In this document: positions 18,939 to 27,931 of the stretch, piece by piece | How the letters are laid out: each line of letters begins with the position of its first letter | Numbering within the stretch: position 1 is the stretch's first letter | From: Sphingomonas sp. | Lineage (GTDB): Bacteria > Pseudomonadota > Alphaproteobacteria > Sphingomonadales > Sphingomonadaceae | Assembly (NCBI GenBank): GCA_019635535.1 | Contig: JAHBZH010000001.1 | Span: 627,001-691,000 of the forward strand | Direction of reading: 5' to 3' | Length of the DNA: 64,000 nt | The notes under the pieces: generated by a model | The model's database searches: none | What the model was told of the DNA's origin: nothing | The model's input: the letters and a program-made list of their open reading frames with translations, nothing else | Program-made: the position numbers and the translations under genes

Positions 18939-21704
18939 CTAATGCGCGGCGCCCCAGTTCGGGCCGGTGCCGATCTCGACGCCGAGCGGGACGTCGAGCT
19001 TCACCGCCGGCTCGGCGGCGCCGGCCATGACGCGGCGGATCACCGCGCTCGCCGCCTCGACATCGCCTTCCGGCACTTCGAAAACCAGCTCGTCATGGAC
19101 CTGCATCAGCATACGGACATCGCCCAGCCCTTCGGCGGCCAGCGCCGGGCCGATGCGCGCCATCGCCCGCTTGATGATGTCGGCGGCCGTGCCTTGGATC
19201 GGCGCGTTGATCGCGGCGCGCTCGGCGCCCTGGCGCTCGTGCTGGATCTTGGAATCGAGGCGCGGGAAATGCGTCTTGCGGCCGAACAGGGTGGTGGTGA
19301 AGCCGGTTTCCTTCGCGCGGGTCAGCGTGTCGCCGATATAGGCGCGGATGCCGGGGAACCGCTCGAAATAGCGGTCGATCATCTCCTGCGCTTCCTCGGG
19401 CGTGATCTCCAGCCGCCCGGCCAGCCCCCAGCGCGAGATGCCGTAGAGGATGGCGAAGTTGATCGTCTTGGCACGGGCGCGGGTGTCGCGGTCGACCGTG
19501 CCGAACAGCTCCTGCGCGGTGCGGTTGTGAATGTCCTCGCCCGCTTCGAACGCCGCCTTCAGCGTCGGCACGTCGCACATATGGGCGGCGAGGCGCAGCT
19601 CGATCTGGCTGTAGTCCGCCGCCAGCATGACGAAGCCCGGCTCGGCGACGAAGGCATCGCGGATGCGCCGGCCGATTTCGGTGCGGATAGGGATGTTCAT
19701 GAGGTTCGGATCGGTCGAGGCGAGCCGCCCGGTCTGCGCGCCGGAGAGCGAATAGCTGGTGTGGACCCGGCCGGTCGCCTTGTTGATCTGCTCCTGCAGC
19801 GCGTCGGTATAGGTGGATTTCAGCTTGGTGAGCTGCCGCCAGTCGAGCACCATCCTGGCGATCGGCACGCCCTCGCGCCCCAGCCGCTCCAGCTCGTTGA
19901 CGTCGGTGGACCAGGCGCCGGACTTGCCCTTGCGCCCGCCCGACAGGCCCATCCGGTCGAACAGGATTTCGCCCAGCTGCTGCGGCGAACCGATCGTGAA
20001 GCGATCGCCCGCTTCCGCCCAGATCTGCTCCTCCAGCGCGGCGATCTGCGTGTTGAACTCGGCCGAGAGGCTGGCCAGCACCTCGCGGTCCACCCGGACG
20101 CCAAGCCGCTCCATGCCGCCGATCACCGCGACCATCGGCCGGTCCACCATCTCGTAGACCCGCGTCACCCGCTCGAACGGCAGCCGGCGGCGCAAGCGGT
20201 GCCACAGGCGCAGCGCCACATCCGCATCCTCGGCGGCATATTCGGTCGCCCGGTCCACCGGCACCTTGTCGAACGTGATCTGCTTCTGCCCCGTCCCGCA
20301 CAAAGCCTTGAACGGGATGCATTCGTGATCGAGATGCTTCCTGGCCAGCTCGTCCAACCCGTGGCCGTTCAGCCCGCCGGCATCGAGATTGAAGCTCATC
20401 ACCAGCGTATCGTCATAGGGCGCGATGGCGATGCCCCGCTGGCCCAGCACCACCCAGTCGAACTTGAGATTGTGGCCGATCTTGAGGATCGCGGGATCCT
20501 CCAGCAGCGGCTTCAGCTTTTCCAGCACCAAGGCGGCGTCGAGCTGATCCGGCCGCTCGGCGAACATGTCGTCGCCGCCATGCTCCAGTGGAATGTAGCA
20601 GGCCTTGTTGGGGACGGTCGCGAGGCTGATGCCGACCAGCCGGGCGGACACGCAGTCCCGCCCGTCCGTCTCGGTGTCGATCGCGACATGGCCCTGTGCC
20701 CGGATATCCGCGATCCAGGCGTCGAGCGCGGCCTCGTCGGCGACCGTCTCGTAAAGCGCCCGGTCGATCGTCGGCTCCGGCGTCTCCACCGCCACCGGCG
20801 CGGCCGCGGCCGCGGCTGGCGCCGCCGTCTGCGCCTGCACGCCGAGCCGGGCGAGCAGCGACTTGAAGCCATGCTCCTCGAGGAACGCCTGCAACGGCTC
20901 CTTCGGAATCCCCTTCATCGCCAGCTCTTCCAGCGGCTCGGGCAAGGGCGCGTCGCTGACCAGCTCGACCAATTGCCGCGACAGCCGCGCCATGTCGGCA
21001 TGGGCGATCAGATTGTCGCGCATCTTCGAAGGCTTCATCTCCGGCGCCGCCGCCAGCACCGCCTCCACCGTGCCGAACTCCTGAATCAGCTTGGACGCGG
21101 TCTTGGGGCCGATGCCCGGCACGCCCGGCACATTGTCGACGCTGTCGCCCATCAGCGCCAGCACCTCGCCCACCTTTTCCGGCCCGACGCCGAACTTCTC
21201 GATCACCTGCTCGCGGCCGATCCGCCGGTCGTTCATCGTGTCGAGCATGTCGATCCGCCCGTCCTCGACGAGCTGCATCAGATCCTTGTCGGACGAGACG
21301 ATCGTCACCTGCCAGCCGGCGGCGGCCGCCGCCTTGGCGTAGCCCGCGATGATGTCGTCCGCCTCCAGCCCCATCTCCTCGATGCAGGGGATGGAGAAAG
21401 CGCGGGTCGCGTCGCGGATCAGCGGGAATTGCGGCACCAGCTCGGGCGGCGCGGGCGGGCGGTTCGCCTTGTACTGGTCGTAAAGCGCGTTGCGGTGGGT
21501 GCTTTCCGAGGCGTCGAGGATCACGGCCAGATGGGTCGGCCCGTCCGCCTTGTCGAGGCTGTCGGCCAGCTTCCACAGCATCGTCGTATAGCCATAGACC
21601 GCGCCGACATTCAGCCCGTGCCGGTTGGTCAGCGGCGGCAGCCGGTGAAAGGCGCGGAAGATGTAGGACGAACCGTCGACGAGATAGAGGTGCGGGGAGG
21701 GCAT
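18939..21704 (-). CDS. polA: DNA polymerase I
   Basis: Repair and Okazaki-fragment polymerase of 921 residues. It has a 5'-3' exonuclease domain (about 1-290; LYLVDGSSYIFRAFH, SSDKDLMQLV, GVPGIGPKTASKLI), a 3'-5' exonuclease domain (about 320-520; the DEDD pair in AIDTETDGRD is present, so proofreading is probably active), and the family A polymerase (about 530-921; AADYSQIELRLAAH, motif B RRAIKTINFAILYG-type, and motif C MQVHDELVFEVP). Full length and intact. The gene is divergent from the alpha/beta hydrolase gene at 21782. Confidence 0.98.
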   Translation of the reverse strand: MPSPHLYLVDGSSYIFRAFHRLPPLTNRHGLNVGAVYGYTTMLWKLADSLDKADGPTHLAVILDASESTHRNALYDQYKANRPPAPPELVPQFPLIRDATRAFSIPCIEEMGLEADDIIAGYAKAAAAAGWQVTIVSSDKDLMQLVEDGRIDMLDTMNDRRIGREQVIEKFGVGPEKVGEVLALMGDSVDNVPGVPGIGPKTASKLIQEFGTVEAVLAAAPEMKPSKMRDNLIAHADMARLSRQLVELVSDAPLPEPLEELAMKGIPKEPLQAFLEEHGFKSLLARLGVQAQTAAPAAAAAAPVAVETPEPTIDRALYETVADEAALDAWIADIRAQGHVAIDTETDGRDCVSARLVGISLATVPNKACYIPLEHGGDDMFAERPDQLDAALVLEKLKPLLEDPAILKIGHNLKFDWVVLGQRGIAIAPYDDTLVMSFNLDAGGLNGHGLDELARKHLDHECIPFKALCGTGQKQITFDKVPVDRATEYAAEDADVALRLWHRLRRRLPFERVTRVYEMVDRPMVAVIGGMERLGVRVDREVLASLSAEFNTQIAALEEQIWAEAGDRFTIGSPQQLGEILFDRMGLSGGRKGKSGAWSTDVNELERLGREGVPIARMVLDWRQLTKLKSTYTDALQEQINKATGRVHTSYSLSGAQTGRLASTDPNLMNIPIRTEIGRRIRDAFVAEPGFVMLAADYSQIELRLAAHMCDVPTLKAAFEAGEDIHNRTAQELFGTVDRDTRARAKTINFAILYGISRWGLAGRLEITPEEAQEMIDRYFERFPGIRAYIGDTLTRAKETGFTTTLFGRKTHFPRLDSKIQHERQGAERAAINAPIQGTAADIIKRAMARIGPALAAEGLGDVRMLMQVHDELVFEVPEGDVEAASAVIRRVMAGAAEPAVKLDVPLGVEIGTGPNWGAAH

Positions 21705-21781
21705 CGGGCCTGTCTAGCCTGTGCGATTAAAGGCGTGAAGGGTAAGGCTGCGTTCAAGGAAACGAGGTTAGGCCAAGCCGG

Positions 21782-22621
21782 GTGAAACGCCGCGATTTCA
21801 TGTTGATGGGCCTTGCGCTGGGGCTGGCGGGCCTGCCCGGCCCCGCCGCCGCGCAGCCCTTCCGGCCGACCCGCTTCTCGGTGGAGCTGCTGGGGCGCGG
21901 GCCGGACGTGTTGCTGATTCCCGGCCTCACCTCGGGCCGCGAGGTGTGGCGCGAGACGGCCGCGGCGATGCCCGGCTATCGCTATCATCTTCTCCAGGTC
22001 GCGGGCTTCGCCGGCGAGCCGCCGGGCGGCAACCGGGCCGGGCCGGTGATCGATCCGCTCGCCCAGGAGATCGCCCGCTATATCGAGGCGAACAATCTCA
22101 GGCGTCCCGCCATTGTCGGCCATTCGATGGGCGGCACGCTGGCGATGATGATCGCCGCGCGCCGGCCGGAGCTGGCCGGGCGGATCATGGTGGTGGACAT
22201 GCTGCCGCAGCCCGCCGGCCTGTTCGGCGGCAGCGCATCGGGCTGGGGGCCGCTCGCGCGCGATCTCGGCACGATGCTCGATTCGCCCGGCGGGCGGCAG
22301 CTTTTCGCCAACATCATGGGCGCGTTCAGCCCGCCGGACATGGCCAACCGCCGCAGCGATCCCGACGTGGTCGGCCGCGCAGCGCGCGACCTCGCCGGGA
22401 TGGACCTGGCGGGCGATCTCCCCCGCATCCGTGCCCCGCTGACCGTCGTCTATGCCTCGCCCGATCCGCGCGCGCGGGCTGCGATCGACCGCAGCTTCAC
22501 CCAGGCCTACGCCCCCGCCCGCGGCGCGCGGCTCGTCCGCATCGACGACAGCGGCCACATGGTGATGCAGGACCAGCCGGCGGCGTTCCGCCGGGCGTTA
22601 GCGAATTTCTTGCGAAGCTAA
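21782..22621 (+). CDS. Exported alpha/beta hydrolase
   Basis: A 279-residue hydrolase with an N-terminal export signal (MKRRDFMLMGLALGLAGLPGPAAAQ). The RRDF start is Tat-like, but a Sec route is possible. The nucleophile elbow GHSMGG lies near residue 118 and the catalytic histidine is in DSGHMVMQDQP near the end. LLIPGLTSGREVW supplies the oxyanion-hole region. Substrate unknown. The start codon is GTG at 21782. Downstream lies a perfect palindrome and then the AT-rich DUF3800 insertion. Confidence 0.87.
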   Translation: MKRRDFMLMGLALGLAGLPGPAAAQPFRPTRFSVELLGRGPDVLLIPGLTSGREVWRETAAAMPGYRYHLLQVAGFAGEPPGGNRAGPVIDPLAQEIARYIEANNLRRPAIVGHSMGGTLAMMIAARRPELAGRIMVVDMLPQPAGLFGGSASGWGPLARDLGTMLDSPGGRQLFANIMGAFSPPDMANRRSDPDVVGRAARDLAGMDLAGDLPRIRAPLTVVYASPDPRARAAIDRSFTQAYAPARGARLVRIDDSGHMVMQDQPAAFRRALANFLRS

Positions 22622-22630
22622 CAAAATATC

Positions 22631-22653
22631 GAGTCAAATCATTGATTTGACTC
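22631..22653. terminator. Perfect 11-bp palindrome, probable bidirectional terminator
   Basis: GAGTCAAATCA and its exact complement flank one central T. It lies between two convergent genes, 9 nt after the hydrolase stop. Reading leftwards, the hairpin is followed by GATATTTTGTT, so it fits best as a terminator for the DUF3800 gene. A protein-binding operator is an alternative. The remaining intergenic stretch to 22761 is AT-rich and holds no gene I can support. Confidence 0.5.
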
Positions 22654-22761
22654 TTCAAATCCATCAACCAGAAACCTTGACTTTTCTCATCAGATTCAAT
22701 ATCTTATTAACTGCTGGGAGAGCGTCACATAGCTCGACGGGACTAAGGTCCCACCCAGCGT

Positions 22762-23517
22762 CTATCGCCAGCCTTGCTTTGGGCTCTTTACGAGTCCGTA
22801 CCCTTCGATAGTGCCGGCGGGTCCCGTTCGAAAAGACGGGGCGAGCACATCGAACCATGTACTGTCATCTCGTTCGAACTTTCGCCAAACCGCCCCGGCG
22901 GCCAGATCGGCAAGTTGAATGCCGACGCTCATATGCGATGGCGCTAGGAACAAGCCTTCAACCAAGTGCTTGTAATCGGATATAAAATCACCGGTCGAAT
23001 ACAACAGCTTCTGGTGTACTTGTCGCAACAGTCGGTCATCATTGCTGCCTCGATGATCTGCCAGCACGATCCCGAGTTGCTTGCGACCGATTTCCCGGCT
23101 TAGGTCCTGTAGGTAGTATTGGAAGCGTTCCGTAATGCCCTTGTATCCCAGATGATAGATGTCCTGCTGCTCGTTCACAGAGTGCATTTCGTAGGCGGCG
23201 GCAGTTGAAACGACACAAGCTATTGTTTTGATTGATTTTATGCCGGTGATCAGTCGATAGAGTTCGCTTCGAATTTCGTCCCGGATAGGCTGTGTGAGAG
23301 TCCTCATGGGATTCCGACTGTCCTCATTCGCAGGGGCAAAGTATCTCCATTTCATTTCCCCTCTGATCTTACGCCGGATTTTCAGACCCATGAGTCCATC
23401 ACGCAAGGAATGCCATACTCCCTCCGGCACAATGATTCCCGCCACTACAAAGTATCGAGGGTACTCAACGCCAGGTTTTGGTGGCGTCCCCGATTCATCC
23501 ATGAAGAGAAGGTGCAT
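22762..23517 (-). CDS. DUF3800 domain protein
   Basis: A 251-residue protein beginning MHLLFMDESGTPPKPG; the MDESG start, FVVAGIIVPEGVWHSLRDGL, GIVLADHRGSNDDRL and GIQLADLAAGAVWRKFERD are typical of DUF3800. The family has an RNase H-like fold with conserved acidic residues (Asp7, Glu8, and the aspartates in LADHRG and LADLA), suggesting a nuclease, and is often found in mobile or defence regions. Base composition is clearly lower in GC than the surroundings, indicating horizontal transfer. It stands alone between the hydrolase and nadB. Function unproven. Confidence 0.88.
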   Translation of the reverse strand: MHLLFMDESGTPPKPGVEYPRYFVVAGIIVPEGVWHSLRDGLMGLKIRRKIRGEMKWRYFAPANEDSRNPMRTLTQPIRDEIRSELYRLITGIKSIKTIACVVSTAAAYEMHSVNEQQDIYHLGYKGITERFQYYLQDLSREIGRKQLGIVLADHRGSNDDRLLRQVHQKLLYSTGDFISDYKHLVEGLFLAPSHMSVGIQLADLAAGAVWRKFERDDSTWFDVLAPSFRTGPAGTIEGYGLVKSPKQGWR

Positions 23518-23552
23518 TCACCGATACTAACTCATCGTCGGGTGATTGGCGA

Positions 23553-25148
23553 CTAAGGCGCCAGCACCGTGTCCGCCGCCCTGGCCAGCGTCTTCGGATA
23601 GTCCAGCGTGTAGTGCAGTCCCCGGCTCTCCTTCCGCCGCAGGGCGGAGCGGACGATCAGGTCGGCGGTCTGGAGCAGGTTCCTGAGTTCCACCAGGTCC
23701 GGCGTCACCCGGAAATGGCCGTAATAATCCTCCACCTCGTCGGTCAGCAGCTTGATCCGGTGCGCCGCGCGTTCCAGCCGCTTGGTGGTGCGCACGATGC
23801 CGACATAGTTCCACATGAAGCGGCGGATCTCGGTCCAGTTCTGCTTGATGACGACTTCCTCGTCGGAATCGGCCACCCGGCTCTCGTCCCAGGGGCGGAT
23901 CGGCGGCGGGGGCGGCAGGTCGTCCCAGTTCGCGGCGATGTGCCGCGCCGCCGCCTCGCCGAACACGAAGCATTCGAGCAGCGAGTTGGACGCGAGGCGG
24001 TTCGCGCCGTGCAGCCCGGATTCGCTGACCTCGCCGGCGGCGTAGAGGCCGGGCAGGTCGGTCCGCCCGTCCAGATCGATCACCACCCCGCCGCACGTAT
24101 AATGCTGGGCGGGCACGACGGGGATCGGATCGGCGGTGATGTCGATGCCCAGCTCGAGCAGGCGGGCATAGATGTTCGGGAAATGCCCCTTCACGAAGTC
24201 CGCCGGCTGGTGGCTGATGTCGAGATGGACGTAATCGAGGCCGAGCCGCTTGATCTCGTGGTCGATCGCGCGCGCCACCACGTCGCGCGGCGCCAGCTCG
24301 GCCCGTTCGTCGAAATCGGGCATGAAGCGGTGGCCGGTGTCGGGAAGCTTGAGCTGTCCGCCCTCACCGCGCACCGCTTCGGTGATCAGGAAGTTCTTGA
24401 CCTCCAGATTGTAGAGGCAGGTCGGGTGGAATTGCATGAATTCCATGTTCGCCACCCGGCATCCGGCGCGCCAGGCCATCGCGATGCCGTCGCCGGTCGC
24501 GCCGCGCGGGGCGGTGGAGAAGAGATAAACGCGCCCCGCCCCGCCGGTCGCCAATATGGTCGCGCGGGCGGTGAAGGTCTCGACCTTCCCTTTGCCGCGA
24601 TTGAGTGCATAGACGCCCCAGACATGGCCGTCGCCCGAATAGCGCTCGCCATGCCGGCTGGTGACCAGATCGATCGCGACCATGCCGGGGATGAGGGTGA
24701 TATTGGGATGGGCGGCGGCCGCGCGTTCCAGCGCCTCCTGCACCGCCCAGCCGGTGGCGTCGTCGACATGGACGATGCGGCGGTGGCTGTGCCCGCCCTC
24801 GCGGGTCAGGTGCCAGCCGCTCTTGTCCTCGGCGACGTTGAACGGCACGCCCAGCTCCGCCAGCCGCGCGATCGCCGCCGGGGCGTTCTCGACGACGAAC
24901 TCGACGGTGGCGCGCTTGTTGAGGCCGGCGCCGGCGACCATCGTGTCCTCGATATGGCTGTCGAACGTGTCGCCCGGCTCCAGCACCGCGGCGATGCCGC
25001 CCTGCGCCCAGGCGGTCGATCCCTCGTTCAGCGCCCCCTTGGCGATCACCGCCACCTTGAACCGCGGCGCCAGGTTCAGCGCCGCCGTCAGCCCCGCCGC
25101 GCCGGAGCCGATGACGAGGATGTCATGGCTGTGCTCGTGATTAGCCAA
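23553..25148 (-). CDS. nadB: L-aspartate oxidase
   Basis: FAD enzyme that oxidises L-aspartate to iminoaspartate, the first step of de novo NAD synthesis. The 531-residue protein has the FAD motif ILVIGSGAAGLTAALNLA (residues 10-27), SAWAQGGIAAVL-type residues (GSTAWAQGGIAAVLEPGD), the active-site region HSHRRIVHVDDATG, EFMQFHPTCLY, and HYTCGGVVIDLDGRTDLPGLYAAGEV. The C-terminal helical domain is complete. Neither nadA nor nadC is adjacent, and no NAD-sensing element is visible upstream. Confidence 0.96.
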   Translation of the reverse strand: MANHEHSHDILVIGSGAAGLTAALNLAPRFKVAVIAKGALNEGSTAWAQGGIAAVLEPGDTFDSHIEDTMVAGAGLNKRATVEFVVENAPAAIARLAELGVPFNVAEDKSGWHLTREGGHSHRRIVHVDDATGWAVQEALERAAAAHPNITLIPGMVAIDLVTSRHGERYSGDGHVWGVYALNRGKGKVETFTARATILATGGAGRVYLFSTAPRGATGDGIAMAWRAGCRVANMEFMQFHPTCLYNLEVKNFLITEAVRGEGGQLKLPDTGHRFMPDFDERAELAPRDVVARAIDHEIKRLGLDYVHLDISHQPADFVKGHFPNIYARLLELGIDITADPIPVVPAQHYTCGGVVIDLDGRTDLPGLYAAGEVSESGLHGANRLASNSLLECFVFGEAAARHIAANWDDLPPPPPIRPWDESRVADSDEEVVIKQNWTEIRRFMWNYVGIVRTTKRLERAAHRIKLLTDEVEDYYGHFRVTPDLVELRNLLQTADLIVRSALRRKESRGLHYTLDYPKTLARAADTVLAP

Positions 25149-25164
25149 TCACTACCCCCAGAAG

Positions 25165-25246
25165 CCGTTCGGGCTGAGCTTGTCGAAGCCCTGCCCTTTC
25201 TCTTGCCGGAAGAAGGAAGGCCCTTCGACAGGCTCAGGGCGAACGG
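25165..25246. repeat. Inverted intergenic repeat between nadB and an ABC gene
   Basis: The arms CGTTCGGGCTGAGCTTGTCGA and the near-complement TCGACAGGCTCAGGGCGAACGG are about 35 nt apart. This type of element (GTTCG..CTGAGC.TGTCGAAG) is a familiar sphingomonad intergenic repeat. It lies just upstream of nadB and just after the ABC gene stop. Confidence 0.75.
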
Positions 25247-25257
25247 AGGGAGGGGTG

Positions 25258-26199
25258 CTAGCCATCGGTGCCGGTCGCCCGGGTGAGGTTCAGGAACACG
25301 TCCTCCAGATCGGCCTCGCGGGTCGAGACGTCGACGATGCCGAGCCCTTCGCGCTGGAGCGCGGCGAGCACGTCGCCGGCATTCACCTTGTCCTTGCGAT
25401 AGGTGATCGCCAGCACCCGCTCGCCTTTCAGCTCCACCTTCTCGAACGGCGCGGCGTCGGGGGGCTGGGCGATGTCGCGGTCGGTGACGACCTCGACCAC
25501 CTTTTCCTGCGCCATGCCGACCAGGTCGCGCGTCGCCTCGTTCGCGATCACCTTGCCGTGGTTGATGATCGCGATCCGGTCGCACAATTGCTCGGCTTCC
25601 TCCAGATAATGGGTGGTGAGCACGATCGTCACGCCCTGCGCGTGGAGCGAGCGGACATAGTCCCAGAGCTGCTGGCGCAATTCCACATCGACGCCCGCGG
25701 TCGGCTCGTCGAGCACCAGGATGGGGGGCGAATGAACCATCGCCTTGGCGACCAGCAATCGGCGCTTCATCCCGCCGGACAGGGTGCGCGCATAGGCGTT
25801 CGCCTTGTCCTCCAGCCGCACCGCGCGCAGCAGCTCCATCGATCGCCGCTCGGGCTTGGGAATGCCGTAGAGGCCGGCGAACAATTCCAGCGTCTCGAAC
25901 GGGGTGAAGAAGGGGTCGAACAGGATCTCCTGCGGCACCACGCCGATCGCCCGCTTGGCGTTGCGCGGATGCGCGTCGATGTCGAAGCCCCAGATGGAGG
26001 CGGTGCCGCCGGTCTTCATCACCATCCCGGCCAGGATATTGATCGTCGTCGATTTGCCGGCGCCGTTGGGCCCCAGCAGCCCGAAAATCTGCCCGCGCGG
26101 CACGTCCAGCGAAATGCCGTCGAGCGCGCGCTTGCCGCCCTGATAGGTCTTCTCCAGATCGCGGATCGAGATCGCGGCGTCGTCCATGGCGAACCGCAT
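25258..26199 (-). CDS. ABC transporter ATP-binding protein (ABC-2/drug-export type)
   Basis: A 313-residue ATPase with Walker A GPNGAGKST (about residues 42-50), signature LSGGMKRRL, Walker B ILVLDEPTAGVD and the switch histidine in VLTTHYLEEAEQL. The C-terminal extension (VTDRDIAQPPDAAPFEKVEL onward) is typical of the CcmA/COG1131 class that pairs with ABC-2 permeases in drug, lipid or polysaccharide export. I chose the ATG at 26199, which has GAAGG about 7 nt upstream. No permease gene is adjacent, so its partner must be encoded elsewhere. The substrate is unknown. Confidence 0.9.
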   Translation of the reverse strand: MRFAMDDAAISIRDLEKTYQGGKRALDGISLDVPRGQIFGLLGPNGAGKSTTINILAGMVMKTGGTASIWGFDIDAHPRNAKRAIGVVPQEILFDPFFTPFETLELFAGLYGIPKPERRSMELLRAVRLEDKANAYARTLSGGMKRRLLVAKAMVHSPPILVLDEPTAGVDVELRQQLWDYVRSLHAQGVTIVLTTHYLEEAEQLCDRIAIINHGKVIANEATRDLVGMAQEKVVEVVTDRDIAQPPDAAPFEKVELKGERVLAITYRKDKVNAGDVLAALQREGLGIVDVSTREADLEDVFLNLTRATGTDG

Positions 26200-26278
26200 A
26201 GCCGCCTTCAGGTCCCACGAAAAGCTGGGCGCGCACGGCGGATTGTCGCGCGCGCGGGCGCTTGCTAAGGCGCGCCTC

Positions 26279-26488
26279 ATGGCTGCCACCGATCCCTTCG
26301 TGCCCGAAACCGCTTATGTGACCGGCGCCCGCGTCGCCTGCGACGGCGCGACGGAAATCTCGCCCGCGCTCGGCCATCCGCGCGTCTTCCTGCAGATCGA
26401 CGAGAAGGGCTATGTCGATTGCGGCTATTGCGACAAGCGCTTCATCCTGAAAGGCGGCCCGGCGGACGAGGGTGCACAGGCGGCCTGA
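26279..26488 (+). CDS. Zinc-finger CHCC-type protein (NDUFS6-like)
   Basis: A 69-residue protein with the pattern VACDG, then GHPRVFLQIDEKGYVDCGYCDKRFIL. The Cys, His and CxxC ligands are those of the zf-CHCC family, which includes the complex I accessory subunit NDUFS6. Stand-alone copies are general in alphaproteobacteria and are assumed to act in complex I. The gene lies 9 nt before tldD and is divergent from the ABC ATPase gene. Confidence 0.9.
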   Translation: MAATDPFVPETAYVTGARVACDGATEISPALGHPRVFLQIDEKGYVDCGYCDKRFILKGGPADEGAQAA

Positions 26489-26497
26489 TCGCCCTAT

Positions 26498-27931
26498 ATG
26501 AGAGGGATGACACCCGATCCCCGCCGTTTCCTCTATCGCCCCGACGGCCTCGATCCCGATGCCGCGCTGCGCCTCACCGCCGATGCCCTGCAGGGCTGCG
26601 ACGATGGCGAGCTCTATCTGCAATATACCGCCTCGGAGAGCTTCAGCTTCGACGACGGCCGGCTGAAGACCGCCGATTTCAACACCCAGGCGGGTTTCGG
26701 CCTGCGCGGCGTGTCCGGCGAGACGACCGCCTTCGCCCAGGCCAACGACATCAGCGAGGCGGGTATCCGCCGCGCCGCCGAGACGATGGCGGTCCTCGAT
26801 CCGGCCAAAGGCGCGCGCGCTGCGCCGCCCCGGCGCACCAACGCCAATCTTTACACCGATGCCGATCCGCTGAGCCTGATCCCCTTCGCCAGAAAGGTCG
26901 CGCTCTGCCAGCGGATCGACGCCGCCGCCCGCGCCCGCGATCCGCGCGTCGCGCAGGTCTCGGTGAGCCTGGCCGGCACCTGGAGCGTGATCGAGATCGT
27001 CCGGCCGGACGGCTTCGTCGCCCATGACGTACGCCCGCTGGTGCGGCTCAACGTCCAGATCATGGTCGAGCAGAACGGCCGGCGCGAGACCGGCTATCAC
27101 GGCCTTGGCGGCCGCTATCTCTACGACGAGTTGTTCGAGCCGGCGACCTGGAACCGGGCGATCGACGTCGCGCTGGCGCAGGCGCTGGTCAATCTCGATT
27201 CCGTCGCCGCGCCGGCGGGAGAGATGATTGTCGTGCTCGGCCCCGGCTGGCCCGGCGTGCTGCTGCACGAGGCGGTCGGCCACGGGCTGGAGGGCGATTT
27301 CAACCGCAAGGGCACGTCCGCCTTCTCCGGCCGGATCGGCAGCCAAGTCGCCGCGCGCGGCGTCACCGTGATCGACGACGGCGCGATGGGCGGCCGGCGC
27401 GGCTCGCTCACCATCGACGACGAGGGCACGCCGACCCAGCGCAACGTGCTGATCGAGGACGGCATATTGAAGGGCTATATCCAGGACCGGATGAACGCCC
27501 GGCTGATGGGCGTCGCGCCGACCGGCAACGGGCGCCGGGAAAGCTTCGCCCATGCCCCGATGCCGCGCATGACCAACACCTTCATGCTCGGCGGCAAAGA
27601 CGATCCGCGCGAGATCCTCGCCCGCGCGAAGAACGGCATTTACGCCAAAAGCTTCGGTGGCGGGCAGGTGGATATCACCAGCGGCAAGTTCGTCTTTTCC
27701 TGCACCGAGGCCTACCGGATCGAGGACGGCAAATTGGGCGCCCCGATCAAGGGCGCGACCCTGATCGGCGATGGCCCGACCGTGCTCACGCAGGTGAAGG
27801 CGATCGGCGACGACATGGCGCTGGACGAGGGCATCGGCATTTGCGGCAAGGGCGGCCAGTCCGTCCCCGCCGGCGTCGGCCAGCCGACCCTGCTGATCGA
27901 GGGGCTGACGGTGGGCGGCACCGCCGCATGA
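26498..27931 (+). CDS. tldD: Metalloprotease TldD
   Basis: Subunit of the TldD/TldE (PmbA) zinc protease, which trims modified peptides such as microcin B17 and degrades the antitoxin CcdA. The 477-residue protein shows the HExxxH zinc motif in LLHEAVGHGLEGDFNRKG, together with SFDDGRLKTADFNTQAGFGLRGV, GTPTQRNVLIEDGILKGYIQDR and the C-terminal GICGKGGQSVPAGVGQPTLLI. The start could also be the ATG at 26507. The tldE/pmbA partner is not in this window. The stop overlaps the DUF924 gene by ATGA. Confidence 0.96.
   Translation: MRGMTPDPRRFLYRPDGLDPDAALRLTADALQGCDDGELYLQYTASESFSFDDGRLKTADFNTQAGFGLRGVSGETTAFAQANDISEAGIRRAAETMAVLDPAKGARAAPPRRTNANLYTDADPLSLIPFARKVALCQRIDAAARARDPRVAQVSVSLAGTWSVIEIVRPDGFVAHDVRPLVRLNVQIMVEQNGRRETGYHGLGGRYLYDELFEPATWNRAIDVALAQALVNLDSVAAPAGEMIVVLGPGWPGVLLHEAVGHGLEGDFNRKGTSAFSGRIGSQVAARGVTVIDDGAMGGRRGSLTIDDEGTPTQRNVLIEDGILKGYIQDRMNARLMGVAPTGNGRRESFAHAPMPRMTNTFMLGGKDDPREILARAKNGIYAKSFGGGQVDITSGKFVFSCTEAYRIEDGKLGAPIKGATLIGDGPTVLTQVKAIGDDMALDEGIGICGKGGQSVPAGVGQPTLLIEGLTVGGTAA

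Noticed and set aside
18942..21785. 947-codon plus-strand open frame opposite polA
   Set aside because: polA on the other strand is complete with all motifs; the plus-strand product is a low-complexity antisense shadow.
22664..22858. 64-codon minus-strand frame overlapping the end of the DUF3800 gene
   Set aside because: Very basic, no family match, and starts inside the DUF3800 frame without a ribosome-binding site; a frameshifted DUF3800 end is possible but the family's C-terminus already looks complete.
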